Assembly: GCF_014650875.1 (NCBI RefSeq)
Contig: NZ_BMVU01000055.1
Coordinates: 1 to 42,572 of the forward strand
Direction: 5' to 3'
Origin: Streptomyces minutiscleroticus
GTDB taxonomy: Bacteria; Actinomycetota; Actinomycetes; Streptomycetales; Streptomycetaceae
DNA length: 42,572 bases
Shown: positions 7,430 through 14,927 of the stretch, one piece after another
How the letters are laid out: every line of letters begins with the position of its first letter
Numbering within the stretch: position 1 is the first letter of the stretch
The notes under the pieces: model-generated
The model's database searches: none
The model's input: only the letters and a program-made list of their open reading frames with translations
What the model was told of the DNA's origin: nothing
Made by a program: the position numbers and the translations under genes

Positions 7430-8031
7430 CCGCGCAGGAGCAGTTCGACGTCTTCACCGACGCCGTGGCCCGCGCGCTGGGGACGCGCTGCCAAACCGTG
7501 CCGCTGCCCGGACTCGCACACGAACTGGCCCGCACCATCATCGACGGCGACGGCCGCACTCTGGACTTGCACCAGTACAACCGTCACCGCCCGGAGAAGC
7601 TCAGGGTGTATGCCGCATTGCGCGACACCAGCCAGGTAGCGGAACCGTCGATCGGGGTGAGCGCCATCAGCGCCGATCACGTGGCCCGCGAGATCCGCCA
7701 GCGCCTGTATCCGCTGCACGCTGCAGCCGTCAGCCGGGCAGCCCAGTTCGCTGCACTGCACCAGGCCGAGGCAAACGCCCGCCGGACCGTAGTCGACCTA
7801 CTGGCCGCCTCGCTGCCCGGTGTCAGCGTGCACGAGGACCATCGCCATACACGACTGCTGTGGGAGCGCGAGCCCACTTCGCCCGAGGCGCGCGGCGAGA
7901 GGGAGTGGGACAGCGTCAGTGTGCGCGTGGGTCCGTCCGGCAGCTGGTTGCGCGTGGAGGCGTCCGGCCGCGCCCCAGTCATCGCCCGTATGCTCGCCGC
8001 CTTCGCCCAGGACGATCCCCCGGAGAGGTAA
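7402..8031 (+). CDS. Hypothetical protein, 209 aa
   Basis: ATG 7402 follows GGAAGCG. It is mostly helical in the first two thirds (AQEQFDVFTDAVARALG; AAQFAALHQAEANARRTVVD, about 112-131). The C-terminal domain is beta-rich, with WDSVSVRVGPSGSWLRVEAS at about 170-189. No family is recognised. It is the last gene of the P3 unit; its stop ends 4 bp before the P4 box. Confidence 0.65.
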   Translation: MPTDPPPQLTAQEQFDVFTDAVARALGTRCQTVPLPGLAHELARTIIDGDGRTLDLHQYNRHRPEKLRVYAALRDTSQVAEPSIGVSAISADHVAREIRQRLYPLHAAAVSRAAQFAALHQAEANARRTVVDLLAASLPGVSVHEDHRHTRLLWEREPTSPEARGEREWDSVSVRVGPSGSWLRVEASGRAPVIARMLAAFAQDDPPER

Positions 8032-8035
8032 AGTT

Positions 8036-8115
8036 GCAGGTCACGGGGGGGGTTCACATCGCCCCGGTAGGCACTATTATTAGATGTGTTGAGCGGCGGA
8101 AGTCATCCGCCTCGA
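8036..8115 (+). promoter_or_regulatory. Promoter P4 with upstream box and 5' hairpin
   Basis: The box GCAGGTCACGGGGGGGG (8036-8052) precedes the -35 TTCACA (8053-8058), a 16-bp spacer and the -10 TATTAT (8075-8080). A hairpin follows: TTGAG (8089-8093) pairs with CTCGA (8111-8115), and GCGGA (8096-8100) with TCCGC (8106-8110), loop AGTCA. The outer TTGAG/CTCGA arms recur in P5, while the inner stem differs. Confidence 0.75.
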
Positions 8116-8246
8116 GTCTTCAGGACCAGTCGGCCGCCCTTGCCACCTGCCATCACGCGGCAGGCGCGGGCGCCGCCCCGCCGCTCCCCAGTTCAGGTTT
8201 CCGTTCCGTGCATCCCGTATCTACCTGCCTGCCCAGGAGATCCCTC

Positions 8247-8579
8247 ATGCTGCGTTCCCTGCGCCCGTCCCGGCTCCGCCTGCCCGCCCGTCGCTTCACC
8301 GCCGGTATCGCGGCGCTGCCACCCACCGCGCGCGAGGCGTTCGGGACCGACATCGACGGGGCCGGAGCCGTCGCCTACAACCGCAGCCGTGCCGCCACGG
8401 CAACCGCCATCGCCCTGTACCGCAGCGGCTACCGCCTGCCCCTGCGCGACGACGAGCTCGACGACGCCGTGCATGCGCTGGACTTCCCCTACTCCCGCCC
8501 CAGCGTCGAGACCCGCTCCGCCATCCGCGCCGCGCTGGCGGTGCTGGAGGCCGACTACACCGTGACCGTCACCCACTGA
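8247..8579 (+). CDS. Hypothetical protein, 110 aa
   Basis: ATG 8247 follows CAGGAGA (8234-8240). The basic N-terminus is followed by a helical body; LPLRDDELDDAVHALDFPYS near 68-87 is acidic. No signal peptide or domain is evident. It is the first gene behind P4, and the next gene starts 20 bp downstream with AGGAGA. Confidence 0.6.
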   Translation: MLRSLRPSRLRLPARRFTAGIAALPPTAREAFGTDIDGAGAVAYNRSRAATATAIALYRSGYRLPLRDDELDDAVHALDFPYSRPSVETRSAIRAALAVLEADYTVTVTH

Positions 8580-8599
8580 CCACAGCAGGAGACCGCACC

Positions 8600-8869
8600 A
8601 TGTTCCTGGTCGTACTCGACCTTAACCAGGGCTTAGTGGCCGCCCCCGCGTCCGGCGACGACCTCACCCACGACACGCAGCAGGTGCTCACCGTCGAGGG
8701 GTTCGCCTGGAGCAGCGAGATCCAGGCGTTCGTCCGGCAGGACGACGCCACCCCCGCCGACGTGAACAACACCGCCGACATGCTGCGCGAGCTGGGCCAC
8801 CAGGTGGAAACCGCGTGGGCGACCCTGCCGCCCGCCGTGGCGCCCTTGCCGCCCACCGTCACCCCGTAA
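8600..8869 (+). CDS. Hypothetical protein, 89 aa
   Basis: ATG 8600 follows CAGGAGA. Beta strands FLVVLDLNQGLVAA and TVEGFAWSSEIQAFV are followed by a helix (NTADMLRELGHQVETAWATL) and a Pro/Val tail. The family is not recognised. A 9-bp hairpin lies just past the stop. Confidence 0.6.
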   Translation: MFLVVLDLNQGLVAAPASGDDLTHDTQQVLTVEGFAWSSEIQAFVRQDDATPADVNNTADMLRELGHQVETAWATLPPAVAPLPPTVTP

Positions 8870-8879
8870 GGCGCACCCC

Positions 8880-8905
8880 GGCCCGGCCCGTTCACCGGCC
8901 GGGCC
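8880..8905 (+). terminator. Hairpin between genes of the P4 unit
   Basis: GGCCCGGCC (8880-8888) pairs with GGCCGGGCC (8897-8905) around an 8-nt loop. It is probably an attenuator, because the next gene has no promoter of its own. Confidence 0.5.
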
Positions 8906-8958
8906 CCCGCCGCCCGCTCGCCCCCTGCATCTGCCGCTTCACGCCAGGAGAGTCCGCC

Positions 8959-9687
8959 ATGTCCCGCCACCGCACGCAGCCGCCCGCCCCCTACGCCGTT
9001 GCCGAACTGGACGGCGCGCATCAAGTCGTGGACCAGCGCCACGGATACGCGCTCAGCAGCCACACCACCCGCGCGGACGCAGAGGAGGCCGCGCGGGAGC
9101 TGACCGGCAATCCGACCGCCGCCATCGCGGCCGTGCAGGACCTGGACGCCGCGCAGACGGGGCCGGCCGCCGCCGAGCGCCGCCTGCTGCGCCGGTACGG
9201 GTACGCCTGGAGCCTGCGCCAGAGCGACATGCTCGACCTGTTGGGCGACTTCATCTACTACTACCGTCTTAAAGAGCTGACCACCGCCGGTCGTCTGGCC
9301 ATGGTGTTCAGCCCGGCCGGCCTGCCGTTCTACACCACCCCCGAGCAGTTCCAGCAACTGGCACCCCGGCCCGTGCGTGACGGCAAGGAGACGTTCCCAG
9401 CCGTGGACCTGGCCCACCTGGAACGCTCGCACTTCGCCCTGTCGGCCATCCCTCAGCACAAGCGGTACAAGCCGTGCCAGATGCACGGCATCGCGCTGCA
9501 CCGGTGCATGCTGTGCGGCCCGCGCGAGCAGTGGGAATGCCAGTGGGGCGCGTGCACCGCCAACGCGGTGACCACCTACTGCGAGCGGTGCGAGCGCAGC
9601 AACCCCCACCGCGCCTTCCCGCTGCCGCCACGCCCCGGACGACGACTAGCGTTCCCGCAGGTCAAGGGGTGGGTTCACATCACATAA
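8959..9687 (+). CDS. Hypothetical Cys-rich protein, 242 aa, ending inside promoter P5
   Basis: ATG 8959 follows CAGGAGA (8945-8951). The helical N-terminal domain contains ADAEEAARELTG; the middle has LLGDFIYYYRLKELTTAGRL (about 94-113). The C-terminal 70 residues carry several Cys/His pairs (PCQMHG, RCMLCG, ECQWGAC, YCERCERS), suggesting one or two zinc-binding knuckles. The last 11 residues, FPQVKGWVHIT, are encoded by the P5 box and -35, so the gene end and the next promoter overlap. The family is not recognised. Confidence 0.7.
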   Translation: MSRHRTQPPAPYAVAELDGAHQVVDQRHGYALSSHTTRADAEEAARELTGNPTAAIAAVQDLDAAQTGPAAAERRLLRRYGYAWSLRQSDMLDLLGDFIYYYRLKELTTAGRLAMVFSPAGLPFYTTPEQFQQLAPRPVRDGKETFPAVDLAHLERSHFALSAIPQHKRYKPCQMHGIALHRCMLCGPREQWECQWGACTANAVTTYCERCERSNPHRAFPLPPRPGRRLAFPQVKGWVHIT

Positions 9688-9730
9688 TAAGCAACTATTA
9701 TTAGACGTGTTGAGGCGCCCCGCGCCTCGA
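9657..9730 (+). promoter_or_regulatory. Promoter P5 with upstream box and 5' hairpin
   Basis: The box GCAGGTCAAGGGGTGGG (9657-9673) precedes the -35 TTCACA (9674-9679), a 16-bp spacer and the -10 TATTAT (9696-9701). TTGAGGCGC (9710-9718) pairs with GCGCCTCGA (9722-9730, one U-G) around a CCC loop, starting 9 bp after the -10. The box overlaps the 3' end of the preceding coding sequence. Confidence 0.75.
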
Positions 9731-9750
9731 CCCCCCGCCCCAGAAGGAAG

Positions 9751-10250
9751 GTCGCAGGCACGGCCCCGTCCGAACTGGCCGCCGCACTCGCCGACCCGAC
9801 GCAGCCGGTGGTACGCCAGGCGCTGCGCCGTCTGCACAGGCCCGCCCTGCACGCACTGTCACAGGAGGTCATCAAGGCCGCCGCGCGCGAGTGGCAGGAG
9901 ATCGTGGTCGACCGGGTCGAAGCCTTCCTGGCCGATGAGACCGAGGACGCCCCGCCCGTGGTGGCCGCCTACTTCACCGCGACCGAGCGCCCGGCGAGCG
10001 AGGGCCTGACCTGGAATCCGTTCATCGCCGCCCTGCCCCCACCGAGGACATTCCGGACCTGCGGGCCACCCGCACCACCGTGCGAGCGGTCGCCGTCGAC
10101 GAGGCCGAGAAGACCGTGGAGCAGTTCGCCGACGACCAGCTGGCCGCAGCGCTCGACCGGGGTGCGGCGCTGGACCCACCGGACCACAACGACGTCCTGC
10201 GCGTCCATCTGCCCACCCGCACCGTCACGCTCCTTTCCCTGGACCTCTGA
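9751..10250 (+). pseudogene. Frameshifted hypothetical gene lacking a normal start
   Basis: Coding character begins near 9751 (TAPSELAAALADPTQ) behind AAGGAAGG (9744-9751). The codon at the right spacing is ACG (9760), with no ATG, GTG or TTG until GTG 9808. The frame runs to about 10034 (WNPFIAAL), where the good frame shifts and continues as TEDIPDLRATRTTVRAVAV to a stop at 10248-10250. One extra C in the CCCCC run near 10036-10040 would restore it. This may be decay, or sequencing error for the frameshift. The protein, about 165 aa, is mainly helical and of unknown family. Confidence 0.6.
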
Positions 10251-10304
10251 CCGCCCTACCGTGCGGATACCTCCCCGGGGGTGCCCGCGCCCAGGAGGCG
10301 CATC

Positions 10305-10799
10305 GTGCCCACTCCGATCCTGTGCCACGTCTGCCACGAAGGCCGGTACCGGCCGCGCGGCCCGCAGACGTACGCCTGCTGGTCCTGCAGGAGCACCGCC
10401 ACCGCGGCAGCCTTCCCCGTACAGGGCGACGAACGGCTCATCGTGCACGAGGGCATCGTGCAGGTCCTGACCGTGCCGGAGGGCCATCAGGTCATCACGC
10501 CCACCCGGCGCGTCCACGCCCCGCACCTGGGCGCCGGGCTGGCGCTCGCCCTGCGGCTCCACCCGCACCGCCCCGTCTTCGCGCGCCCCGAGGACGCCAC
10601 CACCGCCGCCGAACTGCTGACGCTGCTGGACGAGGACGAGCGGGGCCCCTGGGTACTGTCCCGCGCGCAACTACAGGTCCTCGTCCGTGCGATGGAATTG
10701 CGCCACGCGCTGCTGCCGTTCAGCGCCCGCCAGTACCCCGAGTTCGACGCCGAGATCCGCGCCGCCTACGCCCACACACAGTGCGCAGATGAGGTCTGA
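10305..10799 (+). CDS. Hypothetical protein with N-terminal zinc ribbon, 164 aa
   Basis: GTG 10305 follows GGAGG (10294-10298). The N-terminus has C-H-V-C (about 6-9) and C-W-S-C (about 25-28), the two halves of a four-cysteine zinc ribbon. The rest is mixed alpha/beta with AAELLTLLDEDERGPWVLSR near 107-126. No enzymatic motif is seen. A nucleic-acid-binding role is possible from the ribbon alone. Confidence 0.65.
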   Translation: MPTPILCHVCHEGRYRPRGPQTYACWSCRSTATAAAFPVQGDERLIVHEGIVQVLTVPEGHQVITPTRRVHAPHLGAGLALALRLHPHRPVFARPEDATTAAELLTLLDEDERGPWVLSRAQLQVLVRAMELRHALLPFSARQYPEFDAEIRAAYAHTQCADEV

Positions 10800-10838
10800 C
10801 CGGCACTCACCGCGCCCACGCACGAGAAGAGCGACATC

Positions 10839-11180
10839 ATGCCCGCCCATTCAGTGTTCGCTGTCTACGGCGTGCGCATTGAGGCCGCCCCCGACGCCCG
10901 GGAGGCACTGGAACACGCCGTGGAGGCACTGAACATCAGCGCTCGCGAGGCAGGGAACGTTGACCCGCCGCTCGGACTATTCGCCGTCGGCGGGGAGAGC
11001 GAGTGGGACCACGTCCTGTTGGGCGTCGCCCACCAGTCACTGGGAATCGGCAGCTGCACGGCCCTGCCGGCGTTCCCGGCCGATCCCCGCTGGGACAGCA
11101 TCCTGCGCAGTGCCGCCGAACGCTTGGGACTCCAGGTCCCGTCCGGGCCGTGCGGGTTCATCGCACACGACCTCAGCTGA
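10839..11180 (+). CDS. Hypothetical protein, 113 aa
   Basis: ATG 10839 follows AGAAGAG. It is a mixed alpha/beta protein: FAVYGVRIEAAPDAREALEH, then GLFAVGGESEWDHVLLGVA, with C-terminal RWDSILRSAAERLGL. The family is not recognised. It closes the P5 unit; the P6 box lies 94 bp past its stop. Confidence 0.6.
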   Translation: MPAHSVFAVYGVRIEAAPDAREALEHAVEALNISAREAGNVDPPLGLFAVGGESEWDHVLLGVAHQSLGIGSCTALPAFPADPRWDSILRSAAERLGLQVPSGPCGFIAHDLS

Positions 11181-11274
11181 CCAACCGCAGTACCGCGTCA
11201 GCACACCGCCCCGGCTACACCCGCTTCCCGATGCCGAACGGGAACCGCACCTTCGCCGCGTGAACCAAGTTTTC

Positions 11275-11347
11275 GCAGGTCACAGGGTATCTAGACCTCT
11301 ACAAAATCGATACTAGTATTTGCAGTGCGGCGAGGGGGTCACCCCTT
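11275..11347 (+). promoter_or_regulatory. Promoter P6 with partial upstream box and 5' hairpin
   Basis: GCAGGTCACAGGG (11275-11287) matches the box of P2-P5, but the following GTGGGTT part is lost. The -35 is TAGACC (11292-11297), the spacer is 16 bp and the -10 TAGTAT is at 11314-11319. AGGGG (11333-11337) pairs with CCCCT (11342-11346) around GTCA, extended by a G-U pair. This promoter drives the longest backbone unit. Confidence 0.7.
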
Positions 11348-11392
11348 TCAACCGCGCTCATCCGCAGACCCGGCAAGGAGAAGGAGAGCCCC

Positions 11393-12877
11393 ATGGCCAC
11401 CGCCGTTTCGACCCCCGACACCACCACTGCCGAGCCCGTCCCGGCCGACGACGCCGCCGTGCAGGTGGTCCTGCTGGACGCAGCGCTGCTGGTGCGCGAC
11501 GAGTGCAACGCCCGCGAGACCGACACCGAGCCGGACGAGAAGCTGATCAACTCCGTCAAGGCGCTGGGCGTGGAGGAGCCCGTCAGCGTCCGTCCCCGCG
11601 AGGACGGCACCTATGGGGTGTTCAAGGGCTGGCGGCGCTCCCAGGCGCAGCAGATCGCGAACGCCAGCGCCGAGCAGGATGGTCGTCCGGTGCGTCAGGT
11701 GCGGGCGTATGTGCGCACCGATCTGGTGGGCAATGACGCGTGGACGCGGTTTCTGTCGCTGGTGGAGAACGACCACCGTCAGGACATGGACGCCCGCGAC
11801 ACGCTGAAGGCGCAGGAGCTGGCGCTGATCGGTATGGACGAGGCCGATCTGAAGCGGGCGACGAAGGCGCTGGGGGTCAAGCACGGGGCCGCCAAGCAGG
11901 CGCGTGCCGCGCAGAGGCTCGATGACGCCACGCTGCGGCGTGCGGCGGCCGGGGGCATGGATCTGGAGCAGACCGCGCAGCTCGCCGAGGTCGAGTCCGT
12001 CCCGGGCGCCGAGCGCCGTCTGCTGGATGCGCTGCGCAAGGACCAGGAGGCGGGCCAGGGCGGGCGCGGCCACTGGGACCAGACGATGGCCCTGCTGCGC
12101 ACCGAGCAGGCCCACGCCGCCGAGCGCGAGAAGATCACCGCCGAGCTGGCCATGGCCGAGATCCCGCTCCTGCCGACACCGTCGCCCTACAGCTACGGGC
12201 CCAAGGACACCGCCCAGCCGCTGGACCAGCTCACCACCGGGCTGGGCAACCCGCTGACCGAGGACATGCACCGCAACTGCCCCGGCCACAGCGCCCGGCT
12301 GGACGAGGACAACAAGCCCGTCTGGCACTGCACCGACCCCGCCGCGCACGGCCACAAGGTGCGTCCGCAGCCCAAGAAGCCGCGCACCGAGGCCGACGAG
12401 CAGGCGGCCGAGGAGCGGCGCAAGGTCATCGCCTGCAACCGGGCGTGGAAGGCGGCCGTGGGCCCGCGTCAGGAGTTCGTCGCCCGGCTGGTGCGGATGA
12501 AGACCCTGCCCGAGGAGGCCCGCGTCTTCGCGCAGGAGATCCTGCTGACCCTGCCCTACTTCTACCGGTCGTGGACGGACAAGCCGGAGAGCGAGACCGT
12601 CGCGCGGTTCCTGGTCATCAAGGACGCCGAGCACGCCGACCTGACCCAGACCGCCGCCCAACTGCCCAAGGCGCGGCTGGCCAGCGCCCTGTTCGCACAC
12701 ATCGCCGCCGCGTGCGAGTACGGCATCCGCGAGCCCAAGACGTGGGCGCACCTCTACCCGTGGCAGGCCCGCTACCTGCTGCTGCTCGAAGCGCTCGGCC
12801 AGGCCGACAACGGCAGCTACCAGCTCTCCGAGGTCGAGAACCAGGCCGTGGCCGACCACCGGCCCGCCACCGACTGA
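11393..12877 (+). CDS. ParB-like nuclease/partition domain protein, 494 aa
   Basis: ATG 11393 follows AAGGAGAAGGAGAG. The N-terminal part (about 22-135) fits a ParB/Spo0J N-terminal domain: VQVVLLDAALLVRDECNARE, the strand GVFKGWRR (75-82) where families usually have a G-x-R-R or G-H-R-R turn, and the ParB-box-like ENDHRQDMDARD (125-136). A helix-turn-helix-like region DLKRATKALGVKHGAAKQAR (152-171) follows. The remaining 300 residues have a CPGHSARLDEDNKPVWHC segment (about 299-316) that may bind zinc. No ParA partner is in the window. It could act in plasmid partition or as a ParB-type transcription regulator. Confidence 0.8.
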   Translation: MATAVSTPDTTTAEPVPADDAAVQVVLLDAALLVRDECNARETDTEPDEKLINSVKALGVEEPVSVRPREDGTYGVFKGWRRSQAQQIANASAEQDGRPVRQVRAYVRTDLVGNDAWTRFLSLVENDHRQDMDARDTLKAQELALIGMDEADLKRATKALGVKHGAAKQARAAQRLDDATLRRAAAGGMDLEQTAQLAEVESVPGAERRLLDALRKDQEAGQGGRGHWDQTMALLRTEQAHAAEREKITAELAMAEIPLLPTPSPYSYGPKDTAQPLDQLTTGLGNPLTEDMHRNCPGHSARLDEDNKPVWHCTDPAAHGHKVRPQPKKPRTEADEQAAEERRKVIACNRAWKAAVGPRQEFVARLVRMKTLPEEARVFAQEILLTLPYFYRSWTDKPESETVARFLVIKDAEHADLTQTAAQLPKARLASALFAHIAAACEYGIREPKTWAHLYPWQARYLLLLEALGQADNGSYQLSEVENQAVADHRPATD

Positions 12878-12903
12878 CCGGCCCCCGCTCCCCTCTCCAA
12901 GCT

Positions 12904-12933
12904 CCGGCCGGGCACACCCCCGTGCCCGGCCGG
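12904..12933 (+). terminator. Hairpin after the parB-like gene
   Basis: A 12-bp perfect stem, CCGGCCGGGCAC (12904-12915) with GTGCCCGGCCGG (12922-12933), closes a 6-nt loop. It has no T-run. It sits between two genes of the P6 unit, so it may be an attenuator. Confidence 0.6.
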
Positions 12934-12963
12934 TCCTCCCCCTCTCCCAGAAAGGGACACGCC

Positions 12964-13350
12964 ATGTCGATCGACTCGATCAGCATGAAGGACGTGCGCG
13001 AGTTCATCGCGACGCTGCCGGATGCCGCCGCCATCGCCGAAGTCCAAGAGGCCTCCGCCGAAAGGTTGCAGGAACTGACCCAGGCCGCCTACGCAGCTCT
13101 CGTGGCGGGCAGCACCGCTCGAATCACCGACGACCTGAACCGAGCCTGCCTGCGTGGACTGACCGGCACCGTGCAGGAGCGCAACCGCACCAAGACCCGC
13201 GCAGGCTTCCTGCTGGACGAGGAGTCCACCCAGCGGCTGCGCACCGACCCGCGCAACACCCGCTTCAAGGTTCCCGAGGGCGTCAAGCGCTTCCGACTGC
13301 GCGGCGGCATCCCGATCGCCTGCCTGGAACTGATCGAGGACGAGGACTGA
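12964..13350 (+). CDS. Hypothetical protein, 128 aa
   Basis: ATG 12964 follows AGAAAGG. A helical N-terminal 70 residues contain probable coiled-coil character (AIAEVQEASAERLQELTQAA). The C-terminal region is basic, with RNRTKTRAGFLLDEESTQRL and FKVPEGVKRFRLRGGIP. No known family. A 16-bp hairpin follows the gene. Confidence 0.65.
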   Translation: MSIDSISMKDVREFIATLPDAAAIAEVQEASAERLQELTQAAYAALVAGSTARITDDLNRACLRGLTGTVQERNRTKTRAGFLLDEESTQRLRTDPRNTRFKVPEGVKRFRLRGGIPIACLELIEDED

Positions 13351-13363
13351 CCGTCCCCTGACC

Positions 13364-13409
13364 GCCGCCGGGCAGGGCGACCCGACCCAGACCCGCCCTG
13401 CCCGGCGGC
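13364..13409 (+). terminator. 16-bp perfect hairpin
   Basis: Arms 13364-13379 and 13394-13409 pair perfectly over 16 bp around a 14-nt loop, 14 bp past the stop of the preceding gene. It is a strong terminator or attenuator candidate. No backbone-type promoter follows before the next gene. Confidence 0.65.
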
Positions 13410-13481
13410 ACCCGGCGGCCGCAGAACCGGCCGCACTTGCCGATCCGTGCCGACCGCCCATGTGAGGAGCCAGAGGCAACC

Positions 13482-14138
13482 ATGGTCATCACCCCCATCA
13501 CCGTTGTGGCCGCCCGCGCCTACGCGCGCGAGATGAGCGGCTGCACTCTGCCCCAGCCGTCGCCCGCAAACGTCGACGACGGCGTGCTGACGCCAGCGCA
13601 CGAGACGGCCTTCTTCCTGGGCATGGCCGAGACGTTCCGCATCCTCATCCGACCCGGCATCCAGCCCTGGCCGGGCATCACAGAGCTGAGCGCGGCCGCG
13701 CAGGCCGCGTCCGGAGGCGGCCTGTGGTACCGCCGGGGCGACGAGGCCGCGCGCCGCATCGTCACCTCCGACCGGCAGATCCGCACCCTGCCCCAGGACC
13801 CCGACCAGCTGTGGGCGCTGCTGGCCGACGTCCTCCAGGCCCTGGAGATCCTCGGCCAGGCACCGCAGCTGGACGGCAGCAACCAGCGGCGCAGCAACCT
13901 GCCCGGCCGCCCACCGGCCATCCGCAGCACCCCGGCCACCGGGAACTGGGAAAAGCGCGTGGAGTGGAACCCGGACGGTGCCTGCCGCTGGAGCGCCACC
14001 CGGAGCGTCACCTGGCAGTGGCCCGGTCGCACGCCCGAGCAAGCGCAGCCCGACGTGCCCGACGGGCAGACCCGGGCCCGGGACGTGCTGGAGCAGGTGC
14101 TGCGCAAGGAGGGGTACCGCACGGGGCGGCGCAGCTGA
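13482..14138 (+). CDS. Hypothetical protein, 218 aa
   Basis: ATG 13482 follows GAGGAGCCAGAGG. The N-terminal half is helical (AHETAFFLGMAETFRILI); the middle contains LPQDPDQLWALLADVLQALE (about 107-126). The C-terminal half is basic with aromatic residues (CRWSATRSVTWQWPGRTPE) and ends in VLEQVLRKEGYRTGRRS. The family is not recognised. Confidence 0.65.
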   Translation: MVITPITVVAARAYAREMSGCTLPQPSPANVDDGVLTPAHETAFFLGMAETFRILIRPGIQPWPGITELSAAAQAASGGGLWYRRGDEAARRIVTSDRQIRTLPQDPDQLWALLADVLQALEILGQAPQLDGSNQRRSNLPGRPPAIRSTPATGNWEKRVEWNPDGACRWSATRSVTWQWPGRTPEQAQPDVPDGQTRARDVLEQVLRKEGYRTGRRS

Positions 14139-14156
14139 CTGGGGGCGGGTGCGGAA

Positions 14157-14393
14157 GTGGTCACCGTCCTGCTGCCGGGCGGCGCCGAGATATGGATCAG
14201 CGACGCCGGCGCCCGCGTCGACCACCCCGCCCATCAGCACACCGGCTGGACCGCCTACCTGCACACCGGCCCCGACGACGAGATCGGCCAGCAGATCTAC
14301 GAGCAGCCCAGCACCGGCATCGGGCTGGCCGCCGACACCGTGTCCTTGCTGGCCTTCCTCATCCGCTACGTCGACACCTACCGGCCCGCCTGA
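14157..14393 (+). CDS. Hypothetical protein, 78 aa
   Basis: GTG 14157 lies 18 bp after the previous stop, with GCGGA as a weak Shine-Dalgarno. The product is mostly beta (VTVLLPGGAEIWISDAGARV) and histidine-containing in the middle, with a C-terminal helix LAADTVSLLAFLIRYVDTY. Unknown family. Confidence 0.55.
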   Translation: MVTVLLPGGAEIWISDAGARVDHPAHQHTGWTAYLHTGPDDEIGQQIYEQPSTGIGLAADTVSLLAFLIRYVDTYRPA

Positions 14394-14409
14394 CCAGGCC
14401 GACCACCCC

Positions 14410-14442
14410 GCCGGGGCGGGCCCGCCAAGCGGCCGCCCCGGC
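14410..14442 (+). terminator. Hairpin in the P6 unit
   Basis: GCCGGGGCGG (14410-14419) and CCGCCCCGGC (14433-14442) form a 10-bp perfect stem with a 13-nt loop between two genes. Likely an attenuator or stabiliser. Confidence 0.5.
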
Positions 14443-14474
14443 ATTCCTTCCCGGCTCACGTTTGAGAGGTAGTC

Positions 14475-14816
14475 ATGTCCCAGAAGGCGAATCCGCCCGC
14501 CGCGTCGGCTCCCGAGGAGGACGGCCGCGACAAGCCCGTGACCCTGGCCCTGCTGCGCCAGCTGGTCAACCGCGACTGGCGCGGCCTGCCCGGGAATCTG
14601 CTGATCGTCATGTCCGGCGACCCCGAGGGCAACCGCTACTCCCCCTTTGCCACCTACGGCCACGGCCGGTACGAAGCGCTCGGCCCGCACGACGCCGTCG
14701 GCGAGGCCCACCCCACGCCCGGGCAGTTGGCGAAGAGCCCGTCGCTGCGGGAGCTGTACCCCGACGGCGTCCCCGACAAGGTGGTCCCGGCGCTGGTGCT
14801 CTACCCGCTGGGCTGA
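14475..14816 (+). CDS. Hypothetical protein, 113 aa
   Basis: ATG 14475 follows GAGAGGTAG. A disordered acidic N-terminus is followed by VTLALLRQLVNRDWRGLPGN and a beta segment LLIVMSGDPEGNRYSPFATY. The C-terminus is LYPDGVPDKVVPALVLYPLG. The pattern fits a small soluble alpha/beta domain of unknown function. Confidence 0.6.
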   Translation: MSQKANPPAASAPEEDGRDKPVTLALLRQLVNRDWRGLPGNLLIVMSGDPEGNRYSPFATYGHGRYEALGPHDAVGEAHPTPGQLAKSPSLRELYPDGVPDKVVPALVLYPLG

Positions 14817-14927
14817 TCTCCCCTACGCGGTGGTGGCAGGCGCCCGCCAGCGCCTGCCCCCGCCATCCGCACGGCCGCGCCCCGCGGCCGGCCACCTCTC
14901 CCCCATTTCTCAAGAAGGAGGTCCGAC

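Noticed and set aside
14410..14442. The many intergenic hairpins as tRNA or small RNA genes
   Set aside because: None folds as a cloverleaf or carries tRNA box signals; they are simple G-C stems between genes.
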